Below are positions 35,177 to 47,874 of a stretch of 64,000 nt of DNA, piece by piece. The notes beneath the pieces were generated by a model. It had not been told where the DNA came from. It did no database searches and saw nothing but the letters and a program-made list of their open reading frames with translations. Each line of letters starts with the position of its first letter. The first letter of the stretch is position 1. Position numbers and translations under genes: made by a program. The DNA comes from UBA2336 sp965227265 (GTDB lineage: Bacteria > Bacteroidota > Bacteroidia > Cytophagales > Cyclobacteriaceae): NCBI GenBank assembly GCA_965227265.1, contig OZ245738.1, positions 2,604,001 to 2,668,000 on the forward strand, given 5' to 3'.

Positions 35177-35775
35177 ACTACTTTATAACCGGCATCGATA
35201 CAGATTCAGGCAAAACACTTGCCTGTGCAATCCTGTGCGAAGCTTTACGATACGATTATTGGAAACCTGTTCAGGCTGGCAGTCCTAAAGATTCTGAGAC
35301 TATTAAAAGTCTTACAGATAATATTACGATTCATCCTGAAACGTATTTCTTAAATACACCTGCATCTCCACATGCAGCAGCAAAAATTGATAATATTCAA
35401 ATCGACTTATTATCTTTTAAAGCACCCAAAAAATTCGGTATTATCATTGAGGGCGCAGGCGGATGTCTAGTCCCGTTAAATGATTCAGATTTTGTAATTG
35501 ACCTTGTGCCACGATTACATGCTGAAATAATTTTAGTAGCTGATTTATACCTGGGGAGTATTAATCACACGATACTGTCTGCTCACCTGTTAAAGACCCG
35601 CGGTTATAGAATAAAAGGAATAATCTTTAACGGAAAATCAAATCCCGAAAGTGAACGAATAATTTTACATCACACAGGGTATTCTTGTTTATTACGCATT
35701 GCTCCGGAAGAGCATATCACCAAAGCAACCGTAAAAAAATACAGCGAACTGTTAAAGCAGAACTGGCATGCTTGA
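35173..35775 (+). CDS. bioD: dethiobiotin synthetase BioD
   Basis: 200 aa P-loop enzyme. The Walker A-like GIDTDSGKT (7-15) is present, KPVQAG (31-36) carries the DAPA carbamate-binding lysine, and IEGAGGCLVPL binds ATP and substrate. It closes the ureido ring of dethiobiotin from DAPA, CO2 and ATP. It overlaps bioF by 4 nt and bioA by 8 nt, a tight translational coupling. It is a little shorter than E. coli BioD (about 225 aa). Confidence 0.94.
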   Translation: MNYFITGIDTDSGKTLACAILCEALRYDYWKPVQAGSPKDSETIKSLTDNITIHPETYFLNTPASPHAAAKIDNIQIDLLSFKAPKKFGIIIEGAGGCLVPLNDSDFVIDLVPRLHAEIILVADLYLGSINHTILSAHLLKTRGYRIKGIIFNGKSNPESERIILHHTGYSCLLRIAPEEHITKATVKKYSELLKQNWHA

Positions 35776-37045
35776 ACTTTCAGATCTTGATAAAAAAAAT
35801 ATCTGGCATCCCTTTACTTCACTCGAAGGCAGCCCTGAACCAATACTTGTTGAGCGTGCAGAAGGACTTTATCTCTACACGCCTGATGGAAGAAAAATAA
35901 TGGATGCAATTTCATCTTGGTGGGTTAACCTTCATGGCCACTCCCATCCGGTGATTGCAAAAGCCGTATCACAACAAGCAAAAAAACTGGAGCATGTTAT
36001 TTTCGCAGGCTTCACACACGAACCCGCCATCCGCTTGTCAGAAAACTTATTGAGCATCTTGCCCGGTAATTTTTCGAAAATATTTTATTCTGATAACGGA
36101 AGTACTGCAGTTGAAGTGTCGCTCAAAATGGCGATGCAATATTGGCACAACAAAGGTGTTGAACGTAAAAAAATTATTGCGTTGGAAGGAAGTTATCATG
36201 GCGATACGTTTGGTGCCATGGCGGTGGGGGATCGAAGCATTTTTACTACACCGTTCTCGCCTTACTTATTTGAAGTTGACTTTGTTTCATTTCCATCAAC
36301 AGGAAATGAAGAAATCACAATCGTTCAATTCAAAAAATTAATTCAATCCGGAAATGTTGCTGCCTTCATTTATGAACCGCTCATTCAGGCGGCCGGTGGC
36401 ATGAGAACGTATTCAGAAAATGTTTTAAACCAGTTACTTCAATTAGCAAAGCAGAAAGATGTTATCTGCATTGCAGATGAGGTCTTTACCGGTTTCGGCC
36501 GGACGGGTAAATTATTTGCCAGTGATCATGTAACAGAGAAACCAGATTTAATCGCGCTCTCAAAAGGATTAACCGGAGGCACACTTCCATTAGGCGTAAC
36601 TGCGGTTTCAGAAAAAATCCTTTCAGCATTTCAGAACAGCGAAATAATTAAAACATTTTTCCACGGTCATTCTTTTACGGCTAATCCTATCGCGTGTGCA
36701 GCAGCCAATGCCAGCTTCGAACTATTAATGAAAGACGATTGTCAAAAAAGCATTTTACGAATTTCGAATCAGCACAAAGAATTTGCAACACAGCTCAACT
36801 CTATTCCAACCGTAAAAGAAGTAAGAGTATTGGGAACCATTTTAGCAATAGAACTTGTCTCAAAAGAGTCAACTTCGTATGTAAATTCGAGTCGAAAGAA
36901 AATTTATTCTTATTTCCTGGAACGTGATATTCTATTGAGGCCGCTCGGAAATACTTTTTACATAGTTGCTCCCTATTGTATTACATCAGAGGAGTTAACC
37001 CATTTGTATGGAGAGATTCGAACTTTCCTATTGAATGATCAGTGA
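35768..37045 (+). CDS. bioA: adenosylmethionine-8-amino-7-oxononanoate aminotransferase BioA
   Basis: 425 aa class III aminotransferase. The BioA-type start is DKKNIWHPFTSLEGSPEP; the PLP site has D237 (IADEVFTGFGRTG) and K266 (LSKGLTGGTLPLG), with the YSDNGSTAVEVSLKMA loop binding phosphate. ISSWWVNLHGH (about 48-58) has the Trp pair that binds SAM/KAPA. It converts KAPA to 7,8-diaminopelargonate. It follows bioD with an 8-nt overlap. Its 3' end overlaps the 3' end of the convergent 885-aa gene by 18 nt, so no separate terminator exists. bioB, bioC and bioH are not in the window. Confidence 0.95.
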   Translation: MLELSDLDKKNIWHPFTSLEGSPEPILVERAEGLYLYTPDGRKIMDAISSWWVNLHGHSHPVIAKAVSQQAKKLEHVIFAGFTHEPAIRLSENLLSILPGNFSKIFYSDNGSTAVEVSLKMAMQYWHNKGVERKKIIALEGSYHGDTFGAMAVGDRSIFTTPFSPYLFEVDFVSFPSTGNEEITIVQFKKLIQSGNVAAFIYEPLIQAAGGMRTYSENVLNQLLQLAKQKDVICIADEVFTGFGRTGKLFASDHVTEKPDLIALSKGLTGGTLPLGVTAVSEKILSAFQNSEIIKTFFHGHSFTANPIACAAANASFELLMKDDCQKSILRISNQHKEFATQLNSIPTVKEVRVLGTILAIELVSKESTSYVNSSRKKIYSYFLERDILLRPLGNTFYIVAPYCITSEELTHLYGEIRTFLLNDQ

Positions 37046-39685
37046 GTTTTGATCAACCACAAAAATCTTAGGCATTTCATTCCGGGTAGGCCGGAGTTGA
37101 ATACCGCTTCCTTCTATAGGAGTAGCATTTAGCAGCTTACCTTTTTCATCATAAATAAAGGACAGCTCCTGTTCTGTGTCCGTTACAGTAAAGTATATCC
37201 TTCCTGCACCAAAGTCATAATAGTTAACATCAGCGCGATTTGTTCCAATGAAAACATTTGAAAAAATCTCCTTCCCGTCTTCTTTTAATATCGTGAGTTT
37301 CTTTGCGTCCTGGCGTTTAATCACATACGCCTTGCCGGATTCTTCAGCAACCAGACTAAACTGTGTTTCAAAAGAAGGTTTAATTAACGTTTCCCGATTT
37401 ATGATTTTACCTTCCAGATCAAACCGTATTCGGAACCCGTCCTTTGAAACGCAAACAAAATTAGTAGTCTCCCATGTATTACCCGGCTCCAGATAAAAAT
37501 CACCGTAAGGTCTGCCCTCAAGGTTAAGCGGGAACCCCTTTATCGTTTCACCTCTCCGGGTAGAAAGGTATGCATATCCATCTTTACGGATCGCCAAAAT
37601 GTAGTCTTTACCACGTATCCGATAATGCTTTGCCGGAGTGATCAATTCACCTTCGATATTTTTCGGAGTCCATCCTTCCAGATTTTTAGCTTCCTTATCG
37701 TACATCCATAGTTTACCGGTTTTATCAGCCAGCAGGAAGCGATACTTTTTGCTCTTATCATAGTCGATCAGCGTAACATATTCAACTTCTCGTATTTTAA
37801 TTTCTTGCGGATAAGAGTTCACATAGTTACCTAATCTGTCTATGACGTGGAGATGTTTAGCCGTGGCGAAAAAGAACTGAAGTTTACCATTCGCAAAAAA
37901 ATCTACCTGATGAATTTCCCCAACAATTCGTTCAGTAAGTTCTTTTTGCCATAAAATTTTTCCGTCAGCCGATACGTGATACAATACATAGGCAGAGTCT
38001 TGAACCAATACTTCATCATCCCCGTTAACATGGCTTTTAACAATAGTGGGTTGTGTAATAATGGCTGATCCCAAACTGGCTACGAGACGATCAGATGGCT
38101 TTATGGATTTTTTACTATTCTTATCAACAAAATCCGAATACGTCCAGGTAATGTTAGTATAGAAAGTTTCATTCAAATGACTGAATTGAATTGCACCAAG
38201 ATCGAATGAATTTAACAGCGCCTGGTTTTCCTTCACAAATTCCTTCCATCGCGGTCCAAGCTTTTCAGTTATACTATTCCAGACCAATGGAGTATTGATA
38301 TAAATACTAAAATTCGATTCAAGCAAAGTAGACTCAACGAATTTGTTGAACAAAACAGATTTACCCCAAACGTTTTCCTGATCGATATCTTCCAGGAACT
38401 TCTTCATACTTTCAATGTCCTCTGACATGATCATATAATTGCCGATGGAGGAATAATAGGCGCGCGATGTTCCTGAAACTAAGGGATTGAATAACTTACC
38501 AGCTAAGTTATGGATCTCTATTTCCTTGATTTCATAAGTTGAATAGCGTTCGTAAAATACAGTATCCTCTTTCCGCGATGCCTCCGATAGAAGATCAAAT
38601 GCGGCAATCCATTCTTTTGGCTTTTGCGTTTCAAAAACAATCACCTTTGACAGATTGTCTCGTGATTCTTGTAAACAGATAGACAATTCCTTTCCTAAGG
38701 AAGAAAATAGTTTAGCATAGTCAATGATTGCAAAATCGTTAAGGGAATCGACCACAGTTTTGTTTGTAGATATGGCAAGATTTTGATAAAAACTGGCTCC
38801 ATCACTAATTCCATAATTAATTGCAACCAGTGTTTGGCTGGAAATGTATTGCTTGATATTAAATTGAACAGGAGATTGATTTTGAAAATACGAAAGCAAT
38901 CCATCAGGTTGATTTTGCCGTGTTAGACTGAATCCGTTTAATGTGATTGAATTATCGTTCTGTTTAATGTCCAGCAAACCCGCTTCACCAAGTTTCATAA
39001 TGTCAGCAGAGAAGTTATCGGGAAAAATTTTCAGCAAGCTTGTGAGATTGTTCAGATTGATATAAACGTTTCCAGCATCATCTTTTATATGAGGTAATGC
39101 ATACACCTGAGACATCTGCTTTTTAAAAATCTGTTCCTCGTGATTTTCGAAGGTTCTTACTACATCTTCAATTAAAAAAGGAGTAAAGCTTCCTGCCCAT
39201 CCGTCTCCTAGTTGCACACACGAGAATAGTCTTTGATTAAAAGAGAACTCAAGTATTTTAAATCCATTCAGTTCACGTTCACTAAATCGTGTTCCTTTAG
39301 CTTCTTTCCATTGAGTAATTACTGAATTTAATGCTTTAGCCTGAGTGGCCGTGAAATAATACACTACATCAAAATCATCTTTGCTGATAATGTGTAGAGA
39401 AATAGCTTTTCCTTTCTTCGCAAGAAGTAAAAATTCCAGCTTTTTAGTAAGTGAGTCTTGTTTCTGATTTGAAAGCAGGAGTTTTTCTAAAAGCAGGCTA
39501 ACATTAGATTTATTTGGTGTACTGCACGCTTCACATTCATTAGCTTCATAAATGAGTACAGTTTGTTCCGGGATCATCTCCCAAAATGTTGTTGTGCTCC
39601 TCTTAAAGAAGTATTGGTAGGTGAAAAATCCACCGGCTACCAGCACAAATAAACCAAGTGTTATTAAGAAGGGTCCTTTCTTCAC
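37028..39685 (-). CDS. large membrane-anchored protein of unknown function, C-terminal propeller-like
   Basis: 885 aa, probable GTG start at 39685 (MKKGPFLITLG). One N-terminal membrane span at about 6-27 anchors a long extracytoplasmic part. A CxxC-like pair (ECEACS, about 52-57) sits just after it. The first 500 residues are mixed alpha/beta and resemble in outline DUF3352-type lipoprotein-like repeats; the last 350 residues carry short beta repeats with G-K-L-x-W/M patterns (ADGKILWQKELT, DKTGKLWMYD, RKDGYAYLSTRRGE), suggesting a PQQ/WD-like beta propeller. I cannot name the family with certainty. The gene is monocistronic, convergent with bioA (18-nt overlap), and its promoter lies in the 40 nt between it and the rRNA terminator. 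Confidence 0.72.
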   Translation of the reverse strand: MKKGPFLITLGLFVLVAGGFFTYQYFFKRSTTTFWEMIPEQTVLIYEANECEACSTPNKSNVSLLLEKLLLSNQKQDSLTKKLEFLLLAKKGKAISLHIISKDDFDVVYYFTATQAKALNSVITQWKEAKGTRFSERELNGFKILEFSFNQRLFSCVQLGDGWAGSFTPFLIEDVVRTFENHEEQIFKKQMSQVYALPHIKDDAGNVYINLNNLTSLLKIFPDNFSADIMKLGEAGLLDIKQNDNSITLNGFSLTRQNQPDGLLSYFQNQSPVQFNIKQYISSQTLVAINYGISDGASFYQNLAISTNKTVVDSLNDFAIIDYAKLFSSLGKELSICLQESRDNLSKVIVFETQKPKEWIAAFDLLSEASRKEDTVFYERYSTYEIKEIEIHNLAGKLFNPLVSGTSRAYYSSIGNYMIMSEDIESMKKFLEDIDQENVWGKSVLFNKFVESTLLESNFSIYINTPLVWNSITEKLGPRWKEFVKENQALLNSFDLGAIQFSHLNETFYTNITWTYSDFVDKNSKKSIKPSDRLVASLGSAIITQPTIVKSHVNGDDEVLVQDSAYVLYHVSADGKILWQKELTERIVGEIHQVDFFANGKLQFFFATAKHLHVIDRLGNYVNSYPQEIKIREVEYVTLIDYDKSKKYRFLLADKTGKLWMYDKEAKNLEGWTPKNIEGELITPAKHYRIRGKDYILAIRKDGYAYLSTRRGETIKGFPLNLEGRPYGDFYLEPGNTWETTNFVCVSKDGFRIRFDLEGKIINRETLIKPSFETQFSLVAEESGKAYVIKRQDAKKLTILKEDGKEIFSNVFIGTNRADVNYYDFGAGRIYFTVTDTEQELSFIYDEKGKLLNATPIEGSGIQLRPTRNEMPKIFVVDQNSLIIQ

Positions 39686-39726
39686 TAAGACAAAGATAGA
39701 TTTTCGATTGAAAATATCCCTAAAAA

Positions 39727-39763
39727 CAAAAAACCCTCCCAGTTTTCACTGAAGAGGGCTTTA
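39727..39763 (-). terminator. terminator of the rRNA operon
   Basis: On the minus strand AAAGCCCTC pairs with GAGGGTTT (one bulge), enclosing an inner CAGT/ACTG stem, and is followed by TTTTTTG. It lies about 10 nt after the 5S 3' end. Confidence 0.85.
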
Positions 39764-39772
39764 TAAAAAAAT

Positions 39773-39882
<110 letters not shown>

Positions 39883-39934
39883 AAAGCTTGCCTGAAGGAT
39901 TATCCTCAGGGCTTAATGGTTACTTAGCTTGAGT

Positions 39935-39964
39935 CTGTGGTCTATCGACCGGGGACTGTGGACT
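39935..39964 (-). repeat. spacer segment complementary to 43144-43173, flanking 23S
   Basis: The minus-strand sequence here starts AGTCCACAGTCC and matches 22 of 30 bases of plus-strand 43144-43173. In the transcript the two would lie on either side of 23S in complementary orientation and could form a processing stem. A pair of unrelated dispersed repeats is the alternative. Confidence 0.4.
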
Positions 39965-40069
39965 AAATCAATATCGTTGACATGTTGTCTGGCAAAAGAA
40001 TAGTGTAGAGCAAGCACATTGATAAGTAAGTTGATTTGATGGTTGATGTGATCTCGTATCGTTATCGTA

Positions 40070-42958
<2,889 letters not shown>

Positions 42959-43143
42959 CTTTAATATTAATACTTACCTATGTGCTCGCGCTTGGTTCCT
43001 ATATCGCTACAGTAACCAAGCTCTACTTTTACTACTCTTTCACCAGCATGTCAATGAACTCCTTTGTCTGCATTTCTCCTGAGGAAGTAAATTCCGTGAT
43101 GGCTCATCACTCATTTGCCTCAGGTGCATACAACGTGATAACT

Positions 43144-43173
43144 AGTCCATAGCCTACAGTCGATAGTCAACTG
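43144..43173 (-). repeat. 23S 5'-flank segment complementary to 39935-39964
   Basis: The plus-strand sequence AGTCCATAG...CGATAGTCAACTG is a 22/30 match to the minus strand at 39935-39964, with both orientations as required for pairing in the rRNA precursor. It lies about 185 nt before the 23S 5' end. Confidence 0.4.
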
Positions 43174-43263
43174 TTACTATACCCATTATCTGTTTCAATA
43201 AATTTCAACTAACACTTCCTGTCAGTTGTTGTTTCTTTTTGACTGCCTTGCCGGCAGTCGTTG

Positions 43264-43337
43264 TGGAGAATATCGGAGTCGAACCGATGACCTCCTGCTT
43301 GCAAAGCAGGCGCTCTAGCCAGCTGAGCTAATCCCCC
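43264..43337 (-). tRNA. tRNA-Ala (TGC)
   Basis: 74 nt. The acceptor stem GGGGGAT/ATTCTCC (with G-U pairs), D arm GCTC...GAGC, anticodon loop TTTGCAA (TGC), and T arm ATCGG-TTCGACT-CCGAT are all present. Discriminator A; no encoded CCA. It sits in the 16S-23S spacer after tRNA-Ile, the common Bacteroidota order. Confidence 0.98.
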
Positions 43338-43344
43338 TTTTCAA

Positions 43345-43360
43345 ATTTCGAATTCGAAAT
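43345..43360. repeat. 16-bp perfect palindrome between the two spacer tRNAs
   Basis: ATTTCGAATTCGAAAT is an exact palindrome between tRNA-Ile and tRNA-Ala, flanked by further TCGAATT/CGAATT fragments (to about 43372). It may be a processing signal or a small dispersed repeat. Confidence 0.6.
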
Positions 43361-43376
43361 CTCGAATTACGAACAG

Positions 43377-43450
43377 TGGACCTGCGTGGACTCGAACCAC
43401 GGACCTCTACATTATCAGTGTAGCGCTCTAACCACCTGAGCTACAAGTCC
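43377..43450 (-). tRNA. tRNA-Ile (GAT)
   Basis: 74 nt. The acceptor is GGACTTG/CAGGTCC, the D arm GCTC...GAGC, the anticodon loop CTGATAA (GAT), and the T arm CGTGG-TTCGAGT-CCACG. Discriminator A. It is the first spacer tRNA after 16S. Confidence 0.98.
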
Positions 43451-43625
43451 CTCTTCTCTTGGCCTTCAAAAGCTGCTCGCCTTTGAGGCTTCCAAGTTTG
43501 GCTCGTAACCAAGTTTTGCTGGCTCGCAGCTTCTCTCTTTCAATACTTTCGAATAAAAGGAATTTGATAGCAGACCTAACGAATCATAACCAGGGTTTTC
43601 TATCTCTACACTTAAGTAGAGTCCA

Positions 43626-45148
<1,523 letters not shown>

Positions 45149-45390
45149 TAATAATCTTTCAATCTGTGTCAAATCTCGCGACTCTACCACAAACTGGTGC
45201 TGGTGTTACTTATCAGGTATAAAACCCAATCAAGCCCCCAACCTCAATAATTGTCTGCCCTGGCTATGATTCATCATTTATATAGCCCCATTAATAATCG
45301 GCATTGATCGCTCAACACCCTAACGGGGCTTCCGAAATTGATCCATGTTTCACAACATGAACTATTCGGGGTCCGCTATCAAATTTCCAA

Positions 45391-45404
45391 ATTATTCAAA
45401 GAAC
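45391..45404 (-). promoter_or_regulatory. boxA-like antitermination element in the rRNA leader
   Basis: The minus strand reads GTTCTTTGAATAAT, close to the boxA consensus (G-C/T-TCTTTAA) bound by NusB/NusE for rRNA antitermination. It lies about 85 nt downstream of the predicted start site and about 245 nt before the 16S 5' end. Inferred from motif similarity. Confidence 0.5.
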
Positions 45405-45495
45405 GTTCTATCTGCCTCGTGGCTGATAAATGTGGTTTTTCAACCTGTACTCCTAAAATCCTTCCGATTCGAGGCCCTTGTTCATTTTGGGAGTG

Positions 45496-45526
45496 CAAAG
45501 GTATGTGGACAGGGCACATAACGCAA
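45496..45526 (-). promoter_or_regulatory. rRNA operon promoter (TTG / TAnnTTTG)
   Basis: The minus strand has TTG (45526-45524), a 20-nt spacer and TACCTTTG (45503-45496), an exact match to the Bacteroidota -7 box TAnnTTTG. The predicted start is near 45489, giving a leader of about 340 nt. The promoter begins just after the purA stop at 45584. Confidence 0.7.
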
Positions 45527-45583
45527 GGGTCACCATAAAAAATTTTGTGTCTTTTGTAATGCTCCTGATTATCAGACCCTTAA

Positions 45584-46861
45584 TTAGCCCTGATTTCGCA
45601 GAATTGTTTGAGTTCGGTCAGGACCAGTCGAAATTATGGTTATTGGCACCCCTAATTGCTGTTCCAAGAAGGTCACATATTGAAGCAATTCTGCCGGGAG
45701 AGTTTTCTCTTCAATGCCCTTTAAGTTCACATTCCAGCCTTTCATTTCTTTGTAAACCGGGATGATTTTATCGTGGATTAGTTCGTACGGAAGCATGTCC
45801 GTTACGGATCCATCTTTCAACTGATATTGTGTGCAAACTTTAATCGTTGAGAAAATACTAAGCACGTCAGCTTTCATCATGAGCAACTGCGTTACGCCAT
45901 TAATCATGATCGAATATTTCAAGGATGGAATGTCAATCCAACCACAACGTCTTGGTCTTCCTGTTGTTGAGCCGAATTCATTTCCCTCTTTACGAAGCTT
46001 TTCGCCTTCATCGTCTAATAATTCAGTTGGGAAAGGACCGCTGCCAACGCGTGTGCTGTAGGCTTTAAAGATTCCATACACTTCACCAATATGACTTGGA
46101 GCAACTCCAAGACCCGTGCAAGCTCCAGCGGTTACTGTGTTGGAACTTGTTACGAACGGGTAGCTTCCAAAATCAATATCCAGCAAAGAACCTTGTGCGC
46201 CTTCGGCCAGGATGGTTGAACCAGAACTAATCTCTTTATTGATCAGGTATTCGCTGTCAACCAATTTAAACTCTTTCAAAAATTTAACAGCATCTTGAAA
46301 CTGCGCTTCTATTTCTGTCCAATTGTATTCGATCTGATGAGCTTTTAGTATCTCGAAATGGATATCGGTGAGCTTCTTAAATTTTTCCTGAAACCTGTCG
46401 GAAAGGATATCACCTACACGCAAGCCTTGACGACCGATCTTATCCTGATAAGAAGGACCAATACCCTTTAGCGTTGAGCCAATTTTATTTTCGCCTTTTG
46501 CTTTTTCGTAGGCTTGATCGAGCAAACGATGTGTAGGAACAATTAACGTTGCTTTCTTAGAGATAAATAGGTTTGCTTTAACATTCAGGTTAAACTTCTG
46601 CAATCCTTCAATTTCTTTTTTGAAGATTATTGGATCCAGCACAACACCATTGCCAATGATGTTTATTGTTTTCTCGCGAAAGATCCCGGAAGGTATCTGA
46701 TGCAGTACATGTTTTATTCCATCAAACTCAAGTGTATGGCCGGCATTTGGTCCGCCTTGAAAGCGGGCAACCACATCGTACTTTGGTGCAAGCACATCCA
46801 CAATTTTGCCCTTGCCTTCGTCACCCCACTGCAGGCCTAATAAAACATCTACTTTGCTCAT
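45584..46861 (-). CDS. purA: adenylosuccinate synthetase
   Basis: 425 aa, full length. The N-terminal GTP-binding GLQWGDEGKGKIVD (about 9-22) contains the catalytic Asp13; it is followed by GGPNAGHT, IGSTLKGIGPSYQDK, a GAQGSLLDIDFGSYPFVTSS substrate loop, VGSGPFPTE, and GSTTGRPRRCGW near the IMP site. It joins IMP and aspartate using GTP to form adenylosuccinate, the first committed step to AMP. It is the last gene of the Fur-STAS-purA run (4 nt after the STAS stop) and ends just before the rRNA promoter. Confidence 0.97.
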   Translation of the reverse strand: MSKVDVLLGLQWGDEGKGKIVDVLAPKYDVVARFQGGPNAGHTLEFDGIKHVLHQIPSGIFREKTINIIGNGVVLDPIIFKKEIEGLQKFNLNVKANLFISKKATLIVPTHRLLDQAYEKAKGENKIGSTLKGIGPSYQDKIGRQGLRVGDILSDRFQEKFKKLTDIHFEILKAHQIEYNWTEIEAQFQDAVKFLKEFKLVDSEYLINKEISSGSTILAEGAQGSLLDIDFGSYPFVTSSNTVTAGACTGLGVAPSHIGEVYGIFKAYSTRVGSGPFPTELLDDEGEKLRKEGNEFGSTTGRPRRCGWIDIPSLKYSIMINGVTQLLMMKADVLSIFSTIKVCTQYQLKDGSVTDMLPYELIHDKIIPVYKEMKGWNVNLKGIEEKTLPAELLQYVTFLEQQLGVPITIISTGPDRTQTILRNQG

Positions 46862-46865
46862 GATC

Positions 46866-47204
46866 TTATTTTGCGAGGGTTAATGCCTCTTCTTCTGTTT
46901 TTGCAATCTGGAAAATTGCATTCAATTTGGTGATAACCAGCAGTTTCTGTACGCTTTCAGAAGGATTCAACAAGAAAACTTCTCCGCCTTTATTCCGGAA
47001 TTTTGTTAGAATAGTGATCAATACACCAATTCCACTACTGTTGATGTAGCGGAGCTTGGAGATGTCGATCACACACTTCAAAATATTTTCCAGAATGGCA
47101 TCGGTTGCTTTTCCCAACACAGCTGCGCCATCATTCTCACCAATTAGATCTCCTTCGAGGCGGATGATCAGCACGTTGTCTTTTACTTCTGAACTGAATT
47201 TCAT
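46866..47204 (-). CDS. STAS-domain anti-sigma factor antagonist-like protein
   Basis: 112 aa, a single STAS domain of the SpoIIAA/RsbV type. The switch region CVIDISKLRYINSSGIGVLI has Ser56-Ser57 where SpoIIAA is phosphorylated (Ser58 family position), so phosphorylation by an RsbW/SpoIIAB-like kinase is possible. Such proteins bind and hold an anti-sigma kinase, or act as a regulatory domain in other circuits. No anti-sigma kinase or PP2C phosphatase is adjacent. It lies 26 nt after a Fur-family gene and 4 nt before purA, an odd combination whose logic is not apparent from sequence. Confidence 0.9.
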   Translation of the reverse strand: MKFSSEVKDNVLIIRLEGDLIGENDGAAVLGKATDAILENILKCVIDISKLRYINSSGIGVLITILTKFRNKGGEVFLLNPSESVQKLLVITKLNAIFQIAKTEEEALTLAK

Positions 47205-47230
47205 GTTGTTATAGTTTTATCACGTGATGG

Positions 47231-47707
47231 CTAAGCCACTTCGTTGACTTTTTTGTTCTCACAATTTTGTTTCGTGCAGGATGCGTAAAGGATCAACGAA
47301 TGATGAATTACGTTGAATTGCAAAACTTCACCTGCGGTTTTCTGAATGTTATGAATCCGTGGATCGCAGAACTCAACAACTTTATGGCAATCCGTACAGA
47401 TTAAATGATCGTGCTGTTTGCTGCCGTGTGATTTTTCGTACTGCGCGAGATTTTTTCCGAACTGGTGCTTGCTCACTAACGCACATTCAACCAGTAAGTC
47501 CAGCGTATTGTAAACGGTGGCCCGACTTACCATATAGTTCTTATTTTTCATGCTGATGTAAAGCTGTTCTACATCAAAATGGCCATCGCGTGAGTAGATT
47601 TCTTCGAGTATGGCGTAGCGCTCCGGAGTTTTGCGCAATTCCTTGTTTTCGAGATAAGCCGTAAAAATCCGTCTTACCTCTTCGTAAACTTTAGGGTTAA
47701 GGGCCAT
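47231..47707 (-). CDS. Fur-family transcription regulator
   Basis: 158 aa. A winged-helix N-terminal domain (about 1-90: RKTPERYAILEEIYSRDGHFDVEQLY, SRATVYNTLDLL) and a C-terminal metal-binding dimerisation domain with HGSKQHDHLICTDCHK and a second pair CTKQNC, together a structural Zn(Cys)4 site, and His residues for the regulatory metal. The family could be Fur, Zur or PerR. It controls metal or peroxide genes by binding operators in the metal-loaded state. No obvious Fur box is visible in its own promoter region. It is the first gene of the Fur-STAS-purA run. Confidence 0.92.
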   Translation of the reverse strand: MALNPKVYEEVRRIFTAYLENKELRKTPERYAILEEIYSRDGHFDVEQLYISMKNKNYMVSRATVYNTLDLLVECALVSKHQFGKNLAQYEKSHGSKQHDHLICTDCHKVVEFCDPRIHNIQKTAGEVLQFNVIHHSLILYASCTKQNCENKKVNEVA

Positions 47708-47794
47708 AGTGGTTAAAGGGCAAAGATAGATCAGGATTTTGGATTTGAGGATTTACGGGATGATAATTTTGACGTGCCTGATCAGGATTAAAGA

Positions 47795-47833
47795 GCCTGC
47801 CTTCCTTCGACTTCGCTCAGGATGACGGCAGGC
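47795..47833. repeat. dispersed palindromic repeat, CTTCGACTTCGCT core
   Basis: GCCTGCC (47795-47801) and GGCAGGC (47827-47833) form inverted arms around CTTCCTTCGACTTCGCTCAGGATGAC, with the core CTTCGACTTCGCT at 47805-47817. It lies alone between the Fur gene and the RelA/SpoT gene. The same core recurs at 27254 and 53954. Confidence 0.75.
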
Positions 47834-47874
47834 AGGTTTACAGGATTTTTATGATTCGTCTCTTTTACAAATAA

